Assembly: GCA_022813625.1 (NCBI GenBank)
Contig: JAKLMB010000026.1
Location: forward strand, 124,001 to 188,000
Origin: Aaosphaeria pasadenensis
Lineage: Eukaryota; Ascomycota; Dothideomycetes; Pleosporales
Reading direction: 5' to 3'
Length of the DNA stretch: 64,000 nucleotides
Position numbers and translations under genes: made by a program. Positions 11,291 through 24,500 of this stretch are shown piece by piece. The first letter of the stretch is position 1, and each line of letters opens with the position of its first letter. A model generated the notes under the pieces. That model was not told the origin of the DNA. It did no database searches and saw only the letters and a program-made list of their open reading frames with translations.

Positions 11291-12695
11291 ATGGCAGCTA
11301 CTGGGTACAGGAATGTTGCGTACTTTGTCAACTGGGTTGGTGTATCACTGCTGCTGTGCACGATGATCTTGGCTGATATTTATTTAGGCAATCTACGGAC
11401 GCAATTTCAACCCTCAGGATCTTCCCAGCAATGAACTAACTCATGTCCTTTATGCATTCGCGAATGTGCGTCCGGAGACAGGAGAGGTGTACCTGTCGGA
11501 TACATGGTCAGACACCGACAAGCACTACCCAACAGACTCATGGAATGACGTTGGCAACAATGTCTACGGATGCGCGAAGCAGCTTTTCCTTCAAAAGCAG
11601 AAGAACAGAAAGCTAAAGATCCTGCTGTCTATTGGTGGATGGACTTACTCTTCGAACTTCGCCCAACCAGCCTCCACTGCATCGGGAAGAGCGAAATTTG
11701 CAAGCAGTGCTGTGCAGCTATTGAAGGACCTTGGTTTCGATGGGCTGGATGTTGATTGGGAATATCCTACAAGTAATTGAATAGTTCTCATACCTTCATC
11801 CTGTGCTAACACCATCAGATGCGGCCCAAGCCAATGATATGGTTCTCTTACTCGCTGAAACTCGGAAGGTGAGATCTCCTTTCTTTTCTACTTCTCGGGA
11901 ATTCAGTGATACTGACAGATTTATGGGCACTTGATGCCTACTCCTCACAATATGCAAATGGACAGCATCTTCTGCTTACCGTTGCATCGCCCGCTGGCCC
12001 ATCAAACTACGAAAAGCTGAACCTTGCGGCCATGGACAAATACCTCGATTTCTGGAATCTAATGGCCTACGATTACTCCGGGTCTTGGGACACGGTTTCA
12101 GGACACAATGCAAACTGGTACCCTTCAGCGGATAATAAAGCCTCCACACCATACAACACTGCACAAGCTATCTCCTATTACACTGCGCATGGTGTGGCCG
12201 CTTCAAAAATCGTGCTCGGGATGCCTCTGTATGGCCGTGCATTTGCGAATACCGACGGTCCAGGGCAGCCATTCAGCGGAAATGGACAGGGAACATGGGA
12301 GCCAGGTGTTTATGATTACAAAGCCCTACCACAGGCCGGTGCTACAGTCTCCACCGATACCAAGATCCTGGCAAGTTGGTCGTATGATAAATCTCAACGG
12401 TTCATGGTCAGCTACGACACTCCTGCCATCATACAGGCAAAGACGCAGCTTATTAAGAGCCAGGGTCTTGGTGGGGGGATGTGGTGGGAGAGCAGCAGCG
12501 ACAAGAAAGGTAGCGAGAGCCTGATATCTACTGTAAGTGATTTGTTGAACAATGAACCGCATAGATCATGGAAACTGATCCATCTAGTATGTCAATACCG
12601 TTGGCGGAATTGGTGCTCTAGACCAGAGCTCAAATCTGCTTGATTATCCAGCGAGCAAGTACGACAATCTCAAAGCAAAGTTTCCGACGGGTTAG
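11291..12695 (+). CDS. GH18 chitinase, with an aberrant splice acceptor (possible pseudogene)
   Basis: Family 18 chitinase hydrolysing chitin through substrate-assisted catalysis. The motif DGLDVDWE (residues 133-140, acid Glu140), LKILLSIGGWTYS and MAYDYSGSW mark the TIM barrel; GMPLYGRAF and the terminal GGGMWWESSSDKKG complete it. Exons: 11291-11335, 11388-11772, 11819-11868, 11927-12532, 12588-12695, giving 397 residues if all are joined. No signal peptide follows the chosen start (MAATGYRNVAYFVNW), as in the intracellular-start class of ascomycete chitinases. Intron 1 has a weak GTTGGT donor. Intron 3 (from 11869, donor GTGAGA) needs to end at 11926 to keep the frame, but the bases there are GG, not AG; the nearest AG (11917-11918) shifts the frame to an early stop. 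It may be spliced non-canonically, be a mutated gene, or contain a sequence error. Confidence 0.8.
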
Positions 12696-13422
12696 AGTTG
12701 TGCTGCGACAAGATGCTTTTCTTGTACATACGGCTAGGAGCATTGGAACGTCCCGGTTGATTTTATAGATCTGAACCTGTTTATAGTTTCTTTGATGCCT
12801 CTTTTCTTCATTTTCTAGAATGGTTCTTCTGTTTTAGCAGTGCCCTTTTTGCTTCCAAAGGGGTGCTTCCGTACATATTGTATGACTTCAATCTTCTATG
12901 TTCTGCTGAAGTATTTGATCTGTCTGTGACGGAACGCTCTTTCATAAGTTAGATTTCAGATGTTGTTGCGATGACGCTGTTTGCTGTTTATCGCACGAAG
13001 GCCTTCGTGGTTTTATCCTTCAGGACCTGGAAATAGAACAGGCGATAACATACGAGTAAGGATGCTGCAATACACTGTGACGTTTTGCGATCTTGCCTGC
13101 GAGTAACATCGATTTCATCTTTTGATGCTCATGAAATCGAAATTTGGCATTCTTCAACTCTCTCCCCTCTCTCCTTCCTGAATTTCGACAGATCTTACTG
13201 CCCAGGTAAACAGAATTGAAAGTAGGTTTGGGAAGGCGCCATGTACCAGTTCTCAAATTGTGGAAAGGCAGCATCAACCTCAATCCTCCTTGATCGACAA
13301 GACTAGGTTCTCAATTCCGCATCTTTTCGAACCACACAATCATATCATTCCATCTCTACCGTGCTTCAGCTCCGGCACCTCTATCGTTATCATCAATCGC
13401 TTATTGACGTTTCCGGATCATC
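12696..13422. other. Intergenic 0.73 kb
   Basis: Between the chitinase and the small membrane-protein gene, both on the plus strand. No supported gene, repeat or RNA seen; probably a 3' flank followed by a promoter. Confidence 0.5.
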
Positions 13423-14142
13423 ATGCTACTTTCAGAAGCGAGCAACCTCCGAATCTTTGTCGCAGGTCTCATTATAATCAACCTGAGGTCCACATTGATG
13501 AGCCTTCTCGAATCAGTCTTGCCCATCACGATACTGGGGTTAATCGCTTTACTGGCCACTATCTTGTGCTTTGCTTCGCGTCGCGTCTTTATTGCCGTGC
13601 TAATTGTCACAATCTGTCACGTCATCGGCGTCCTGACACGATATGTGTACAAGGAAGATGCTGACCAACTCATCATGAATCTCCTTATATCGTTCTTTGC
13701 CTGGGCTCCTTATCTTCTTCCGGCGCCATACGATTGGCACGTCACGGTATCTGGCTCGAAAACCTCCTCTGCTTACTTTCCTTGTTCATTCTCCGCTATA
13801 GCGTTTCGACGATACTGACTATTACTGCTGCAGATAGACCTACATTACCTGCTGCGTGGTGGCAAATACTGGCCGATGACAATCGTAGCCCCTCCGCCGA
13901 TCGCAGTTCTCCTATTCAGTCGCTGGAATTCTGTTTTCAACCCAAGAGAGCCCATACGATCTTTAGTAGCCATCACACTCATGATTCTCTTCATGGGCCA
14001 CTTCGCTCAATATCTTGGTGTTGCGTCCGTACGCCGCTTCCCAGCCATCAAATGGTTCTTCCATATCAGATTGAGTCCCGAAGTCGACGGGTATAGAAAA
14101 TATTCCGACGATGAGGAGCAAGGGGCATTTCTTGCTTCGTGA
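13423..14142 (+). CDS. Small multipass membrane protein, unknown family
   Basis: A two-exon gene: 13423-13746 and 13834-14142, intron 87 nt with donor GTATCT and acceptor GCAG preceded by a pyrimidine-containing tract. The 210-residue product is very hydrophobic, with five or six likely membrane helices: about residues 10-20, 28-50, 52-72, 80-97, 122-138 and 155-172. The tail of about 30 residues is charged and contains an acidic patch (YSDDEEQG). I recognise no family and see no catalytic motif. Continuity of hydrophobic segments across the splice supports a real gene; an isolated short gene like this could also be lineage-specific. Confidence 0.55.
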
Positions 14143-15170
14143 GCATGAAGGGATTGGGTACGGTTAGACACGTATGTCAAGGGCTAGGGGGCTTTAGATC
14201 ACATAGCCTTACATCGTGTATGGTCGTCTCTATACATCAGAGATTCATGCGCGTGGCATCTATGTACATACGCATAACGATAGAGTAAGCGTTGGGCTAG
14301 TTCGAATTACAACGTCAACAGAATTTCTACAAGGTCGCGCTTCTCCCTAATCTTGTAGACCAAGCTGTAGGCCGTCAAGTTCTTCCGCGCTCATGATAAT
14401 ATCCCAAAGAGTTCCTGTTGGTAGAGATCTTGCGATCAATCGAGATACTGTTGCGATCTCTTTATGACGGCTTGTCAAAACCGTAAGCCGCAACCGTACG
14501 CCCGCCAGCCCGCGAGAGGGAGATACTTGGTAGTAGAACAGCATAGCAAAAAAAGATATTCATCTCTAAGATTAATTACCACCGATAGGTTCAATCGATC
14601 AAACTTGGCCGTGAAAATCCGTTCGTCCGTTCCTACTCATTACTCTTGACATGGAGTCTTTGAAGGCTATCTCACTACTTACAAAATTTAATGGCACACA
14701 CACATCAATGTCACAAGATATGTTGAGAAGATGTTAACCTTATATTTTATTATTTACTTCGTTCAAAATTAATCTTTCGATTCCATTTTAGTTAATTAAC
14801 CATTCCAGCAAAAATGCTCGATGCCATGCCATATCACAGCCTCTGTATGCACAACCAACACAACTCCGCAATGTCAATCGCCAACTTTCCTATTCGAGTA
14901 GGTTTTTGAAATATCCGTTGAAAGCTTCCGGATGAGTTACCCGCCAATCAACGTACCAGCCGATGAAATTCGTGTGCAACGTTCAGTGGGAGGGGAGAGA
15001 GTGCCTATCAACGTCCAACAACAGCCATTCCACAGGCCGTGCGTAACAGCTACCCATACCCCACCAAAACACCAAAACACCAAAACATCCCCAATCCAAC
15101 ATCTCAAACTCGATTCCTCTCCTCCGATCGGACGCGTCTTCTTCCCTCCCCAATCCCCCTCCGCCAATAA
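14143..15170. other. Intergenic 1.0 kb with AT-rich core
   Basis: Upstream of GCP3. Bases about 14690-14810 are strongly AT-rich, containing runs such as TTATATTTTATTATTTA and TTAGTTAATTAACC. No gene supported; likely the GCP3 promoter. Confidence 0.5.
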
Positions 15171-18064
15171 ATGGCCACATTCAACCGCGAACGCGTCGAA
15201 CACGCGTTAGACCAGCTCCTCGAGCGCATCGTCCCCGCCGACCCGGAAGAAGACGAAGACGCCGCCAACGAACGCTACGAAGAAGCCTACGACTACGCCC
15301 TTGCCGAGCTCACCTCCGCAGGCGACCTCGGCGTCCACCAGGACATCAATCATGTCGCGGGTCTCATCGACCGGAGGATCGCGAGGGAAGGGGGCCCCGT
15401 CGACAGCGCGAGATTTCACAACTTGCTGTCCAGACTCATATCGCAGCCCGTGCTCGACCAGAAATGGGGAATGCTGTGGTTCCTGAACAGCCTTTCCGAT
15501 CTACCCACGCCTGTTCCCGAACATCTGGAGAGGAGAGAAAGGGAGAGGGAGAGGGAGAGGGAGAGGCATGGAGGTGGTGCTGGTGCTGCGCAACAATCCC
15601 CTACGAGGCGCCATCGCCCATCCGAATCGAACGGCCATGGGATGGGAAGTCCTGTCTTCAGAGAGGCATTCGCGAAGCAGGGACTAGAACACATTCCGGT
15701 CAATGACGGCTCGCCAAAAGCTCCGACCCACGCGGCTCAGCAATCAGCAACAGCGGACAGAGCAGACAGAGACAGGCGGAGAGAGAGGCCGACACACAGC
15801 TCGGGGAAGGACCAAGCAGCACAACCACCGACGTCTACTGAGAGCGAGAAGCCAGTGGCTGGGCCCTCGGAACCTTCATTACTACGGGATCTGCCGTTCA
15901 CGCTGCAGGGCCTTTCTTCTACCAACCTCACCTTTCCTTCGTCGACGGCTTTGAAGCTTCCTCCCACGCTGCCCGTTCCGCTGGTCAGCCTCCTACACAC
16001 GCTCGCGGAACCCTCATTGCTATACCGTGGACTGTCCGAATTTGTGGAATCGACAGAGGGGGGTTTGGTTGGACAGAGTTTCAAGTCTGCCCTCGGAAAG
16101 GAGTTGAGGTCATACTTGGGCCTGGTGGCAACACTAGAGGGTCAAGTCCGGAGAGCTCTGGCACAGCTGGATGATACCCAGTCACGGCAGGGTATTGGAA
16201 AGGCTGGCGTCACACTCAAGAGATGTGTCATCTGGACGAGAGAAGCGACCATGGGTCTCCGACTGATGAGTCTCATGGTCGAGGAGTCAAAAGGTAGGTC
16301 ACAGAGATCTTGTAATGTGTGCTCGACTGACATCGTGCAGGAAAGAAAGGAGGCGAACTAATCTCGCTGATCCACTCATTTTCTTCATCACACGGTGACC
16401 CCTACGTGGGTGCCTTTGCTGAGCGGTTGCTCTCGCATGTTACAAGGCCATTCTACGACATGCTTCGACAGTGGATCTACGACGGCGAGCTTGCGGATCC
16501 GTTCGGAGAGTTTTTCGTCTCCGAGCAGAGCGAGCAAGACATACTAGAAGCGAACGGAAACGAGGGCAAAGGCGGTGCGACGAGTGTGTGGGAAGACAAG
16601 TACAAATTGAACGAACGCATGATACCGTCAATCATCACCGAAGAGTTTGCTAAGAAGGTCTTCCTGATCGGAAAGACACTCAACTTCATACGGTACGGAT
16701 GCGGTGATGCAGCTTGGGTGGACACCTACTCGAAAGAAGCATCTAAGGAACTGAGGTACGGCGACACGGCGAACCTCGAACAGTCCATCGTCGATGCGTA
16801 CAAGACGACCATGGCGCGTCTCATCGATCTCATGGCGAACAAGTTTCACCTATTCGAACATCTCCAGGCCCTCAAGAAATACCTTTTGCTCGGAGCAGGA
16901 GATTTCATTGCCGTCCTGATGGAGTCTCTGGCTTCCAGTCTGGGACGCCCCGCGAACACACAATACCGCCACACCCTCACAGCTCAGCTCGAGCACGCCG
17001 TGCGGAATTCAAACGCACAGTTCGACTCCCAGGATGTACTCCGTAGACTGGATGCCCGCATGTTGGAGTTGACGCACGGCGAGATCGGATGGGACGTCTT
17101 CACTCTGGAGTACAAGATCGACGCGCCCGTGGACGTCATCGTCACCCCCTTCGGTTCCAAGCAATACCTCAAAGTCTTCAACTTCCTCTGGCGCGTCAAA
17201 CGCGTCGAATTCGCCCTCGGCTCCACCTGGCGCCGCTGCATGACGGGCGCGCGAGGGGTCCTCAGCACCGTGACCGACAAAGTCGGCCAGGACTGGAAGA
17301 AGTCGCGTTGCGCAGTGGCCGAGATGATCCACTTCGTCAGCCAACTCCAATACTACATCCTCTTCGAAGTGATCGAGTCCTCGTGGGCGGAGCTCCAAGC
17401 CGCCCTCACGAAACCCTCGTCCACCCTCGACGACCTCATCCAAGCGCACGCCAAATACCTCACCTCCATCACCCGCAAGGGGCTCCTCGGCTCCCAGAGC
17501 ACCGACTTCACCGGCCAGCTCCACGAGCTCCTGAAAACCATGCTCGCGTACACCGACGCCGTGGACGGCCTGTACTCGTTCTCCGTCGCCGAGTTCACGC
17601 GCCGCCAGGAGCACGCCGCGAAGATCGAGACGCGCACGGCGGCCGGGAAATGGGGTCTCTCGGAGCGCGACCCCCCCGCCGCCTCATCCTCTCCGCTACC
17701 ACCCCCGCTCCTCACCATCAACACCAAGTCCTCCAAAAGTGCTCCCGCGGGAGCAGGAGCAGGCATGTCAGAAGACGACATCCTCTCGCACCTCCGCATC
17801 CGCATGGACTCGCTCGTCGCCGACTTCCGCGCCAGGATCAACGTCCTGCTCGGCGACCTCATACACCAGCCCGACCACGACATGCGCTGGCTCGCCATGG
17901 TCATGAACTTCAACGACGTGTACCAGCCCGTCAGTCGGCGCAGGCGCAAGGGCGACAAGGGGTCGACGTCGGCGGCGGGTGGAGGGAGCGTGAAGAGAGG
18001 TGAGAAGGAGAGGGAGACGCCGCAGCAGCAGCAGGCGTCGAGTAGTGGGAAGGACAAGGCGTGA
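15171..18064 (+). CDS. Gamma-tubulin complex component 3 (Spc98/Alp6 type)
   Basis: Core subunit of the gamma-tubulin complex that nucleates microtubules at the spindle pole body. Two exons, 15171-16293 and 16341-18064, with a 47-nt intron (GTAGGT...TGCAG), give 948 residues, normal for fungal GCP3. The N-terminal 130 residues are acidic and helical. Then comes a low-complexity linker with an Arg-Glu repeat (about residues 122-134, encoded by repeated GAGAGG) and Ser/Pro-rich sequence to about residue 240. The GCP N-terminal grip domain begins near LLRDLPFTLQGL, and the C-terminal grip domain includes the segments ALKKYLLLGAGDF and FNFLWRVKRVEF, the hallmark GCP core. The C-terminus is basic and ends in Gln/Ser-rich low complexity. 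The coding region is clearly GC-rich compared with its flanks. Confidence 0.9.
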
Positions 18065-18401
18065 TGGTCTTTTCTACTCATGTTGTAGTGTTTACATCGA
18101 GGATACGTGTGTGTGGTATGGCAGGCCGCAGTTGGAAGGAATAAATATTATGATACCCCCCTTTTCCCATTCCCGCCTCATTCGAACCTTGAAGCTATAG
18201 TTAAATACGTTTTAGTAGATATGATTAGGGTAGGAAGAATTTTAAAAATCGAGATAATTTAAGCGTCGACCTTTCAAAGTGCGTGTGCAGGTCACCGGTG
18301 CTTCACTACCTTTTGTTTCCTTGCATGAGTTGGTTGGTATCACGATTCATTTTTATACTATATTCTTCTACTATTGTAGGGGGTAGAGGTGATGTATGTG
18401 A
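18065..18401. other. Convergent intergenic spacer
   Basis: The 3' ends of GCP3 (plus) and the Zn2Cys6 regulator (minus) face each other here. AT-rich, no gene seen; probably both polyadenylation regions. Confidence 0.55.
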
Positions 18402-20986
18402 CTATGCCCGCATGTAACTCCACGCGGGGTCCCCGCCATTCTCCAAATTCATCAAATCGGACAAACTCCACGGAAAAGCGTCTGGATGGAACCCGGCACC
18501 GGTGTCAATGACTCCAAAGTTGAGATTAGCAAAGCCGGGGTCGCCGTGGAAATTGTCTTCGTTCGGTTCGCCTCCTGGGACAGCAGGGTGGAAGGTTTGG
18601 CGAATGACTCCGCCAGCCTGATCCTGATGGTCCGACTGAAGAAACGTTCCTGTTCCGTTTCCATCATCGCTCGGATGATGAGCCTGATGATCAATCCTTC
18701 CTTCTTCATTTTGCCGCTCGACCGATAGGCTAGCAGTAGATGCGAGAGTTGCATTTGGCAGTGGGGTTCGTTCCTCCAGATCTCTGGGCCGGCCGATGGA
18801 AGAACCATTCGGTTTCCACATGGCTAGACGTCGCCGGATGGTGTCGAGACTTCGGCTTATGCCTGGAGTGTGTCTGGTCTCGTGGCGAAGGACTCGCATG
18901 GCGGCACTGAGGCGCTGGGCAGCTTCATTGGCGACATCCAAGCTCGCAGCCTTCATTACGTACGCCTCGACCGTCGCAGCAGTGAAGATGCAATAGCTGA
19001 TCTGATATGTCATCAGCCGGTACAGGAACGTTTTCCCGTATATAGAGAATATGTCGTGAATGCTTCTCGCATGAAAGATGCATGTCTCCATTGCAGAAGA
19101 TGCATCAAGAAGACCGGGGGACGACAGCGCCGGGCGATAGAGGAGAATTCGGACTGCGTGGTAGAGGACGCTGTTCACTTGTTACAAACAACATATTCGT
19201 TTGTCTTCTGGAAAGGGGTCGTACTTTAGTGACACAATATGTGGTGGTGGACTTTGTGTGAGGCTCGCGGTGTCCTCTATCCGCAATTGTGGCGAGAGAT
19301 TAGCATACCAATTGGTGAATTTTGCATCTAGTGTCTTGATTTCCGACGTATAGCTGGCCACACTGGATGTGTTGGAGAAAAGCAGCATCATCTCCGTCGT
19401 GATCTAGTACTTTTGAGCCTCTACATAATAAATGTGTGAGAAATTCACAAACCTCGTGAAGTTGGCTATGCGCGCAAAATGTCGAGGTGTTGTAGGAGAG
19501 TTCTGGCACATAAGGATCTTCTAACTCGGGAGTGTGCGATGGTTTCCACTCCTGTAAGTCGTCGCAGTGATCCACTGATAGTTTACGGTAAGTATAATGA
19601 ATAGAGAGTCCTGTTTAGGAGAAACTGACATATGTTCTCTGGCGGGTGCGGTTTTCTCGTTAGCGAAGGAGAACGACCAAGAGCAAGGCTGATGGTCTTG
19701 TCCCATATGAACGCTGAATTATATAGCCGCTTGCGAGTCTCAAGTTCGATGGGCGTGAGATGTTCAAGTTCAACAAGTTTGGAATCGTCCATATGTAAAT
19801 GAAGGCCAATATCTTCTAACATTCGCAGCGCCTAGATGAATCAATGAGCAGTCGAAACAATTAGAGAAGCCTTGTTACATTCAGCTCACCATTCCGGTAT
19901 ACAGCCAGCCTTCAGAGCTTAGCCCCATGGCGCATTGTCGGCCTCCTAAGATAAGTAGGCCCTGTATCGTGGGGATGCGCGGCTTTGTAGCTGTCATTTC
20001 AATCATTAGGATTTCTCTAGCTCGTGCCAAAAATCGCTCTCCTTTGCCTATCTCTTTGAACTTCTGGTCCTGTTCAGAGAGATGTCTGGCTGAGAGTGAG
20101 AAGATGGTTAGAAGTAGAAAATCCGAATAGCCGGGACCTCCAAAGGCCATATCAATCAAAAAGTCTGTCCAATATGTCAAAATGAACTGATATTTGTTTT
20201 ACCAGGGTCAAGCAGCTTACTTGGGCGGTAGACACAATTGTGTAGTGGCTGAAGCCATGTCCAGTAAATGTCCAACAATGCTATACACGTATCTCCATCC
20301 AGGCCAAGGTCCTTGAGTTGCGGACTACTCTCGACCAGCGAAGGATAGACACTGTCGAGGAGACGATATTGAGATTGCAACGCCTCAATGTGAGTTGCCC
20401 GTCTTGCTTGTAAAAGAGCTGGTGGTGTGTGAGGACGCACGAAGCGCTGCTGCAGGCCATTGACCGCACTCTCCTCTAGTGGACCGACATGGAAACGACT
20501 TGTTGGACCGTTGTAGGTCACAGTGCCATCATCGCCAACTCCCACCTGAGACCAGAGGGAAGCGCCCGAAGCCTGGGCTGCCCTGCTGGCTGGGGAGAGA
20601 ACGTCGCTCGTTGGCGAAAGCCCAGAACCATCAGAAGTAGATGCCAAATTGCCTGATGTTGGAGCAGATCTTTCTTGAAGGGCCCTCTCAAGTTCTTGGA
20701 TACGTGTGTTTGCGTGCTGTAATTGAGTATTTGCTGGAGGATTTGGCCACGTGCATTCTATTCCCGACCGACGGCATGCGCGGCATGAGGGCTGTTCCCC
20801 ACTGCATTTGGTTTTTCGAGACTTGCAATTGCTGCATGCAAAATTATAGCGTCTCGCATCTGCTCGACGTCGTGATCTCGAGGGTTGAGTTGATTCTGTG
20901 GATGTGGCAACCGCCTGGTAGCCTTCTTCGGAACCCATGGAACCCGTATTTTCGATGCCGTCGTTCTCCATTTGCATGTTGTCCAT
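18402..20986 (-). CDS. Zn2Cys6 transcription factor with fungal-specific regulatory domain
   Basis: DNA-binding regulator, expected in the nucleus. The binuclear zinc cluster follows C-x2-C-x6-C-x6-C-x2-C-x6-C with cysteines at residues 51, 54, 61, 68, 71 and 78. A short coiled coil follows (around residues 90-106, IQELERALQER). The middle region carries the fungal_trans (PF04082-type) hallmarks: LQPLHNCVYRPNFLIDMAFG, FSLSARH, GRQCAMGLSSEGWLYTGMALRMLEDIGLH and ELETRKRLYNSAFIWDK. Six exons: 20986-20221, 20164-19890, 19831-19630, 19574-19453, 19391-19225, 19170-18402. The introns are 54-61 nt and all join in frame, giving 766 residues. It lies upstream of, and on the same strand as, the AtuA-CoA-transferase gene order, so it may regulate that neighbouring block; this is inference from position only. 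Confidence 0.88.
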
Positions 20987-21550
20987 GGCTCTTACATTTT
21001 TAATCCTGAGAGTCGGTATTCCTGTAATCCAAAATTACTATGTAGGGATGTAGATTGGTAGTCACATAGTCTAGTAGATGGGGAATGAAATGTGTGGTGT
21101 AAGTAGCGCGAAAACCAACTCACGTGTGACGTTGTTCTGGTTAGGACCACTGAACTCATCCCATGACACTATAAGAATCTATTGAGTAAGAATATATGAC
21201 TGCAGTATGATGAGTTCTTCATACGAAGACTAACTACTCGTTCCCGCAATCACTACTGCTGGGCTGCAATAAACCACATGTCAGGTAAATACCTAGTGAC
21301 CAATACGTCGCATTGGGTGATATAGGAATGGTCCAACAAAGCCATAGATGATCTTGTCCTAGTCAATAGAAAGAGGGACATAATGGGGTTGGAGATGTGG
21401 AGCCAAAGTTGTCTACTCTTATTGGAACGATGTGCAGATAATACTCTACAAGTAGATATGTAGCATTCGCACCTAACTTTGATAGTCCATAATTGTCTAA
21501 TCTCCTTCTATCCCAAGTATGAATCTACGGTCTGTTTTACAGGAATTAAA
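20987..21550. other. Intergenic 0.56 kb upstream of the regulator
   Basis: Lies between the start of the Zn2Cys6 gene and the 3' end of the fusion enzyme, both on the minus strand. It includes the promoter of the regulator. No coding, RNA or repeat signal recognised. Confidence 0.5.
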
Positions 21551-24500
21551 TCACGATAGCCATGCAGCGACATCACTGCCTAGTGGTTTTGGCATGATCT
21601 CCCAACCAACCAGACAACCCTCAATGCTTGCACTGTGCCGAACAGCTTGCAACAAACCAAAGGCACTTTCGCGCGATTCCAGATATTCTTCAACGTCTTC
21701 TGTCTTCTCATAATCCTGGCAGTCGAATCCTGACCTTCCGGGATACTGCCCTAAGCTGCGTAGGTATTTCATGCACCCAGCTAGAGAAACATCAACCTGC
21801 CAGGATCCTCCTTCCATGGCCCGGTGACACAATGCTCCGATAATCCCAGCGGCAAGCAAATAGCCACCTGCATGATCCAGAGCCTGACATGGCGTAGGTC
21901 TTGCTGGTTCCCCAGTCCCATGATGCTCAGCTTCTGACACATTCATGCCACTGCAGGTTTGGACCAGTGAATCAAATCCCCGTCGACCACGCCACGGCCC
22001 GTTAGGGCCAAATGCGGACATGTTGGCATATATGATTCCCGGGTTCAGCTTGATTACATCTTGCGGGGACAACCCACGTGCTGCCAATGAGTCTGGACGG
22101 AACCCCTGTATGAAGACATCCGCCGTTTTTATCAAAGCTTTGAGTTGCTCAAGCTCATCCGGCTTATTGATGTCCAATTGAATCGTTCGTTTTCCACGGC
22201 CAAAGTCCCGGTCCATTGTTGGCAAGTCTGGAAGAGTTGGCGATGTAACCCAAAGAACATCAGCACCGTGCGCTGCCAACGTCTTTCCGGCGAGTGGAGC
22301 CGCGATCACTCGACTCATCTCCACTACGCGGAGACCGCGAAGACATTTGTCATTGTTCCCACCTAATCTAGGAGGTAGTTCTTTGGGTGCAGCTCCGATC
22401 GCCTTAATCATTATCGGTAGGTTGCCTATCGCACGAGCTTGTGGCAATTTATCCCACTGCTGATAGCTTCGGAGGGCATAAATAGCGACGCGCTGCTCGA
22501 TTACACCTACGGATTCAAGATCGATACTTGCCCATTCTGCTGTGCGTGCTGAGACATCTTTCCGAGATGCCTTATATGACAGACCTAGTAGATCTAGTGA
22601 ACCGTCTCTGTGATTTGAGAATGAATCGTGGATGCGGACATAGCCGTCAGATGTCCTGTGCAACCCTCCGATGTCCCCCCAAGGATTCGGAGCCGGTTGA
22701 CCAGCTAACTTATAAAGTCGTTCCGATTTGAATTCTATTGCAGAGTGTTTTCGATCAACAGTCACTCCAGGTACGGCGGTACCATTGCGTAGTGCGTGAA
22801 ACTGGGCAGCTGCGAGTGCTGAAATAGCTATAGAGCTCTGAGACAGATGGCCTATTTTGTATGATGATGGCAGTGCAGGGGAACCGTTTCCATCATCCCC
22901 GGGGAGCGATACTGATTGGATGGCTGTACTTGGTAGTTCCATACCGGCCCAAAGCTCACAAACTATATCGATTGCTCGATGTTGCGTCCTATCGAGGTAT
23001 TGTGCAGATGAGCCCAATTGCATGTTGCCTGATTGAATCTTGTCAGGTGCGGAAGTAATCGATCTGTTACCGTTTAGTAGTGGCGCACGATCGATACCAT
23101 TTTTAATTTCTTCGTTGGATGTGCCGTTGATCTGAGTGCCTAGGCCGGTGTTGCTGTTCACTGGAATATGTATACCAAGCAGTGGTGCATGCTGCTGTGT
23201 ACCAAGTGTGTCCCGTTCCCCAACGCTTCCTTGAGCCCAGGGACGCTTAATGGTACATTTCCATGCCATAGCTGGATCAAAGTACATATTGGTGATGATT
23301 TGATCGTCAGAGACTCGATACAGCTGTTTGATCGTATCGTTCGTGAGAACATTCGCAAATTTGACTCGTTGGTAGGCCTCTTGATTATCGAACATGACAT
23401 CCAGCGTAAGCTCAAAGGGACCAGAGTTCTTTGATCGAATGATCTTCGCAAACTGGCTCAGCTCTCCGGAGCCTGTTGGAATTTCTTTGATCGAAAGAGG
23501 AACAAGGCTTCCATTTTGAAGTGCGTGCAGCTTCTCACCTGCTAAGGGCTTATGTGCTTGGGGAGTCGTTGTGGAGCTGACGTGGTGGTGAGTGACGGGA
23601 AACAAGGATTTTTCTTCGCCATCTTCCAAATCCACCAGATGATAAAGGCTGAATTTGAATACTGCCCCAGCTTCTTGCTCATGTGGCGAAAGAGGGCTGG
23701 CAAAGTTTCCGGTAGTTGCCATCTGTCCAGGATATGCAAAGTGTAGAATCGATGCCCGCGCATTGTTGGCAATGGTATGTGATAGTTCTTGCGATGGTGC
23801 GATCACCTCGCCCAGTACAGCTATCTCGTGTGGGGTTGCTTCCACCGGCTCCAACGGACCCATCACTCCATTCTTACCATACACATGATATATCAAACGG
23901 CATTGTTCAGACTGGTCCAGTTCAGGAAAGAGGCCTTTCGTGTATTCTCGCACGCGTTCGAGGAAATCGTCGATCTGAGCGATTAGGATTGGATCACGTA
24001 TACCACCAATGAAGATAGTCCTGAAACCCAAGTGTTCTACGCCTTCCAGCTTTATCTGATAGGGAGTCTTGACAAACTTGGCTCCAGAAACGCGGCAGGT
24101 CTTTTCCGTGATTTGCTCGTATTGTGCCTTATCGAGATTGAGTATTCCGCCTGGACCTGGCAGTCGATCGGGTCGAGTTTTTTCATACAGTGTATGCGAT
24201 GCAACTGAGAGTGGTGTGCACCGTTCTCCTGGAGCTAGTGGAGTCAAATTAAAGGAGTCATATCTGACCGTGGCAATCATTGATCGTCCTTTCGGCACCG
24301 CGCAGATGCCGCCGCATTCCATAATTTTGCCCATGTGCCATGCCACGCCATCTTGTACGCCACGGGAGATACAGAAGCCCGCAAAAGGCGCGGGATCGTA
24401 GGATCGCCCTCCTAGAATAATATCAGGTTCTCCTTTCAGTGCTTCGATGTATCTTTGATGGTTAGCGTTACTTCTTCTTAGAGGTCTGGAAAACAGCTTA

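Noticed and set aside
17089..18003. 300-codon plus-strand reading frame in GCP3, and opposite-strand frames at 17009-17614 and 17353-18081
   Set aside because: Shadows of the GCP3 coding frame, which carries the conserved grip-domain residues.
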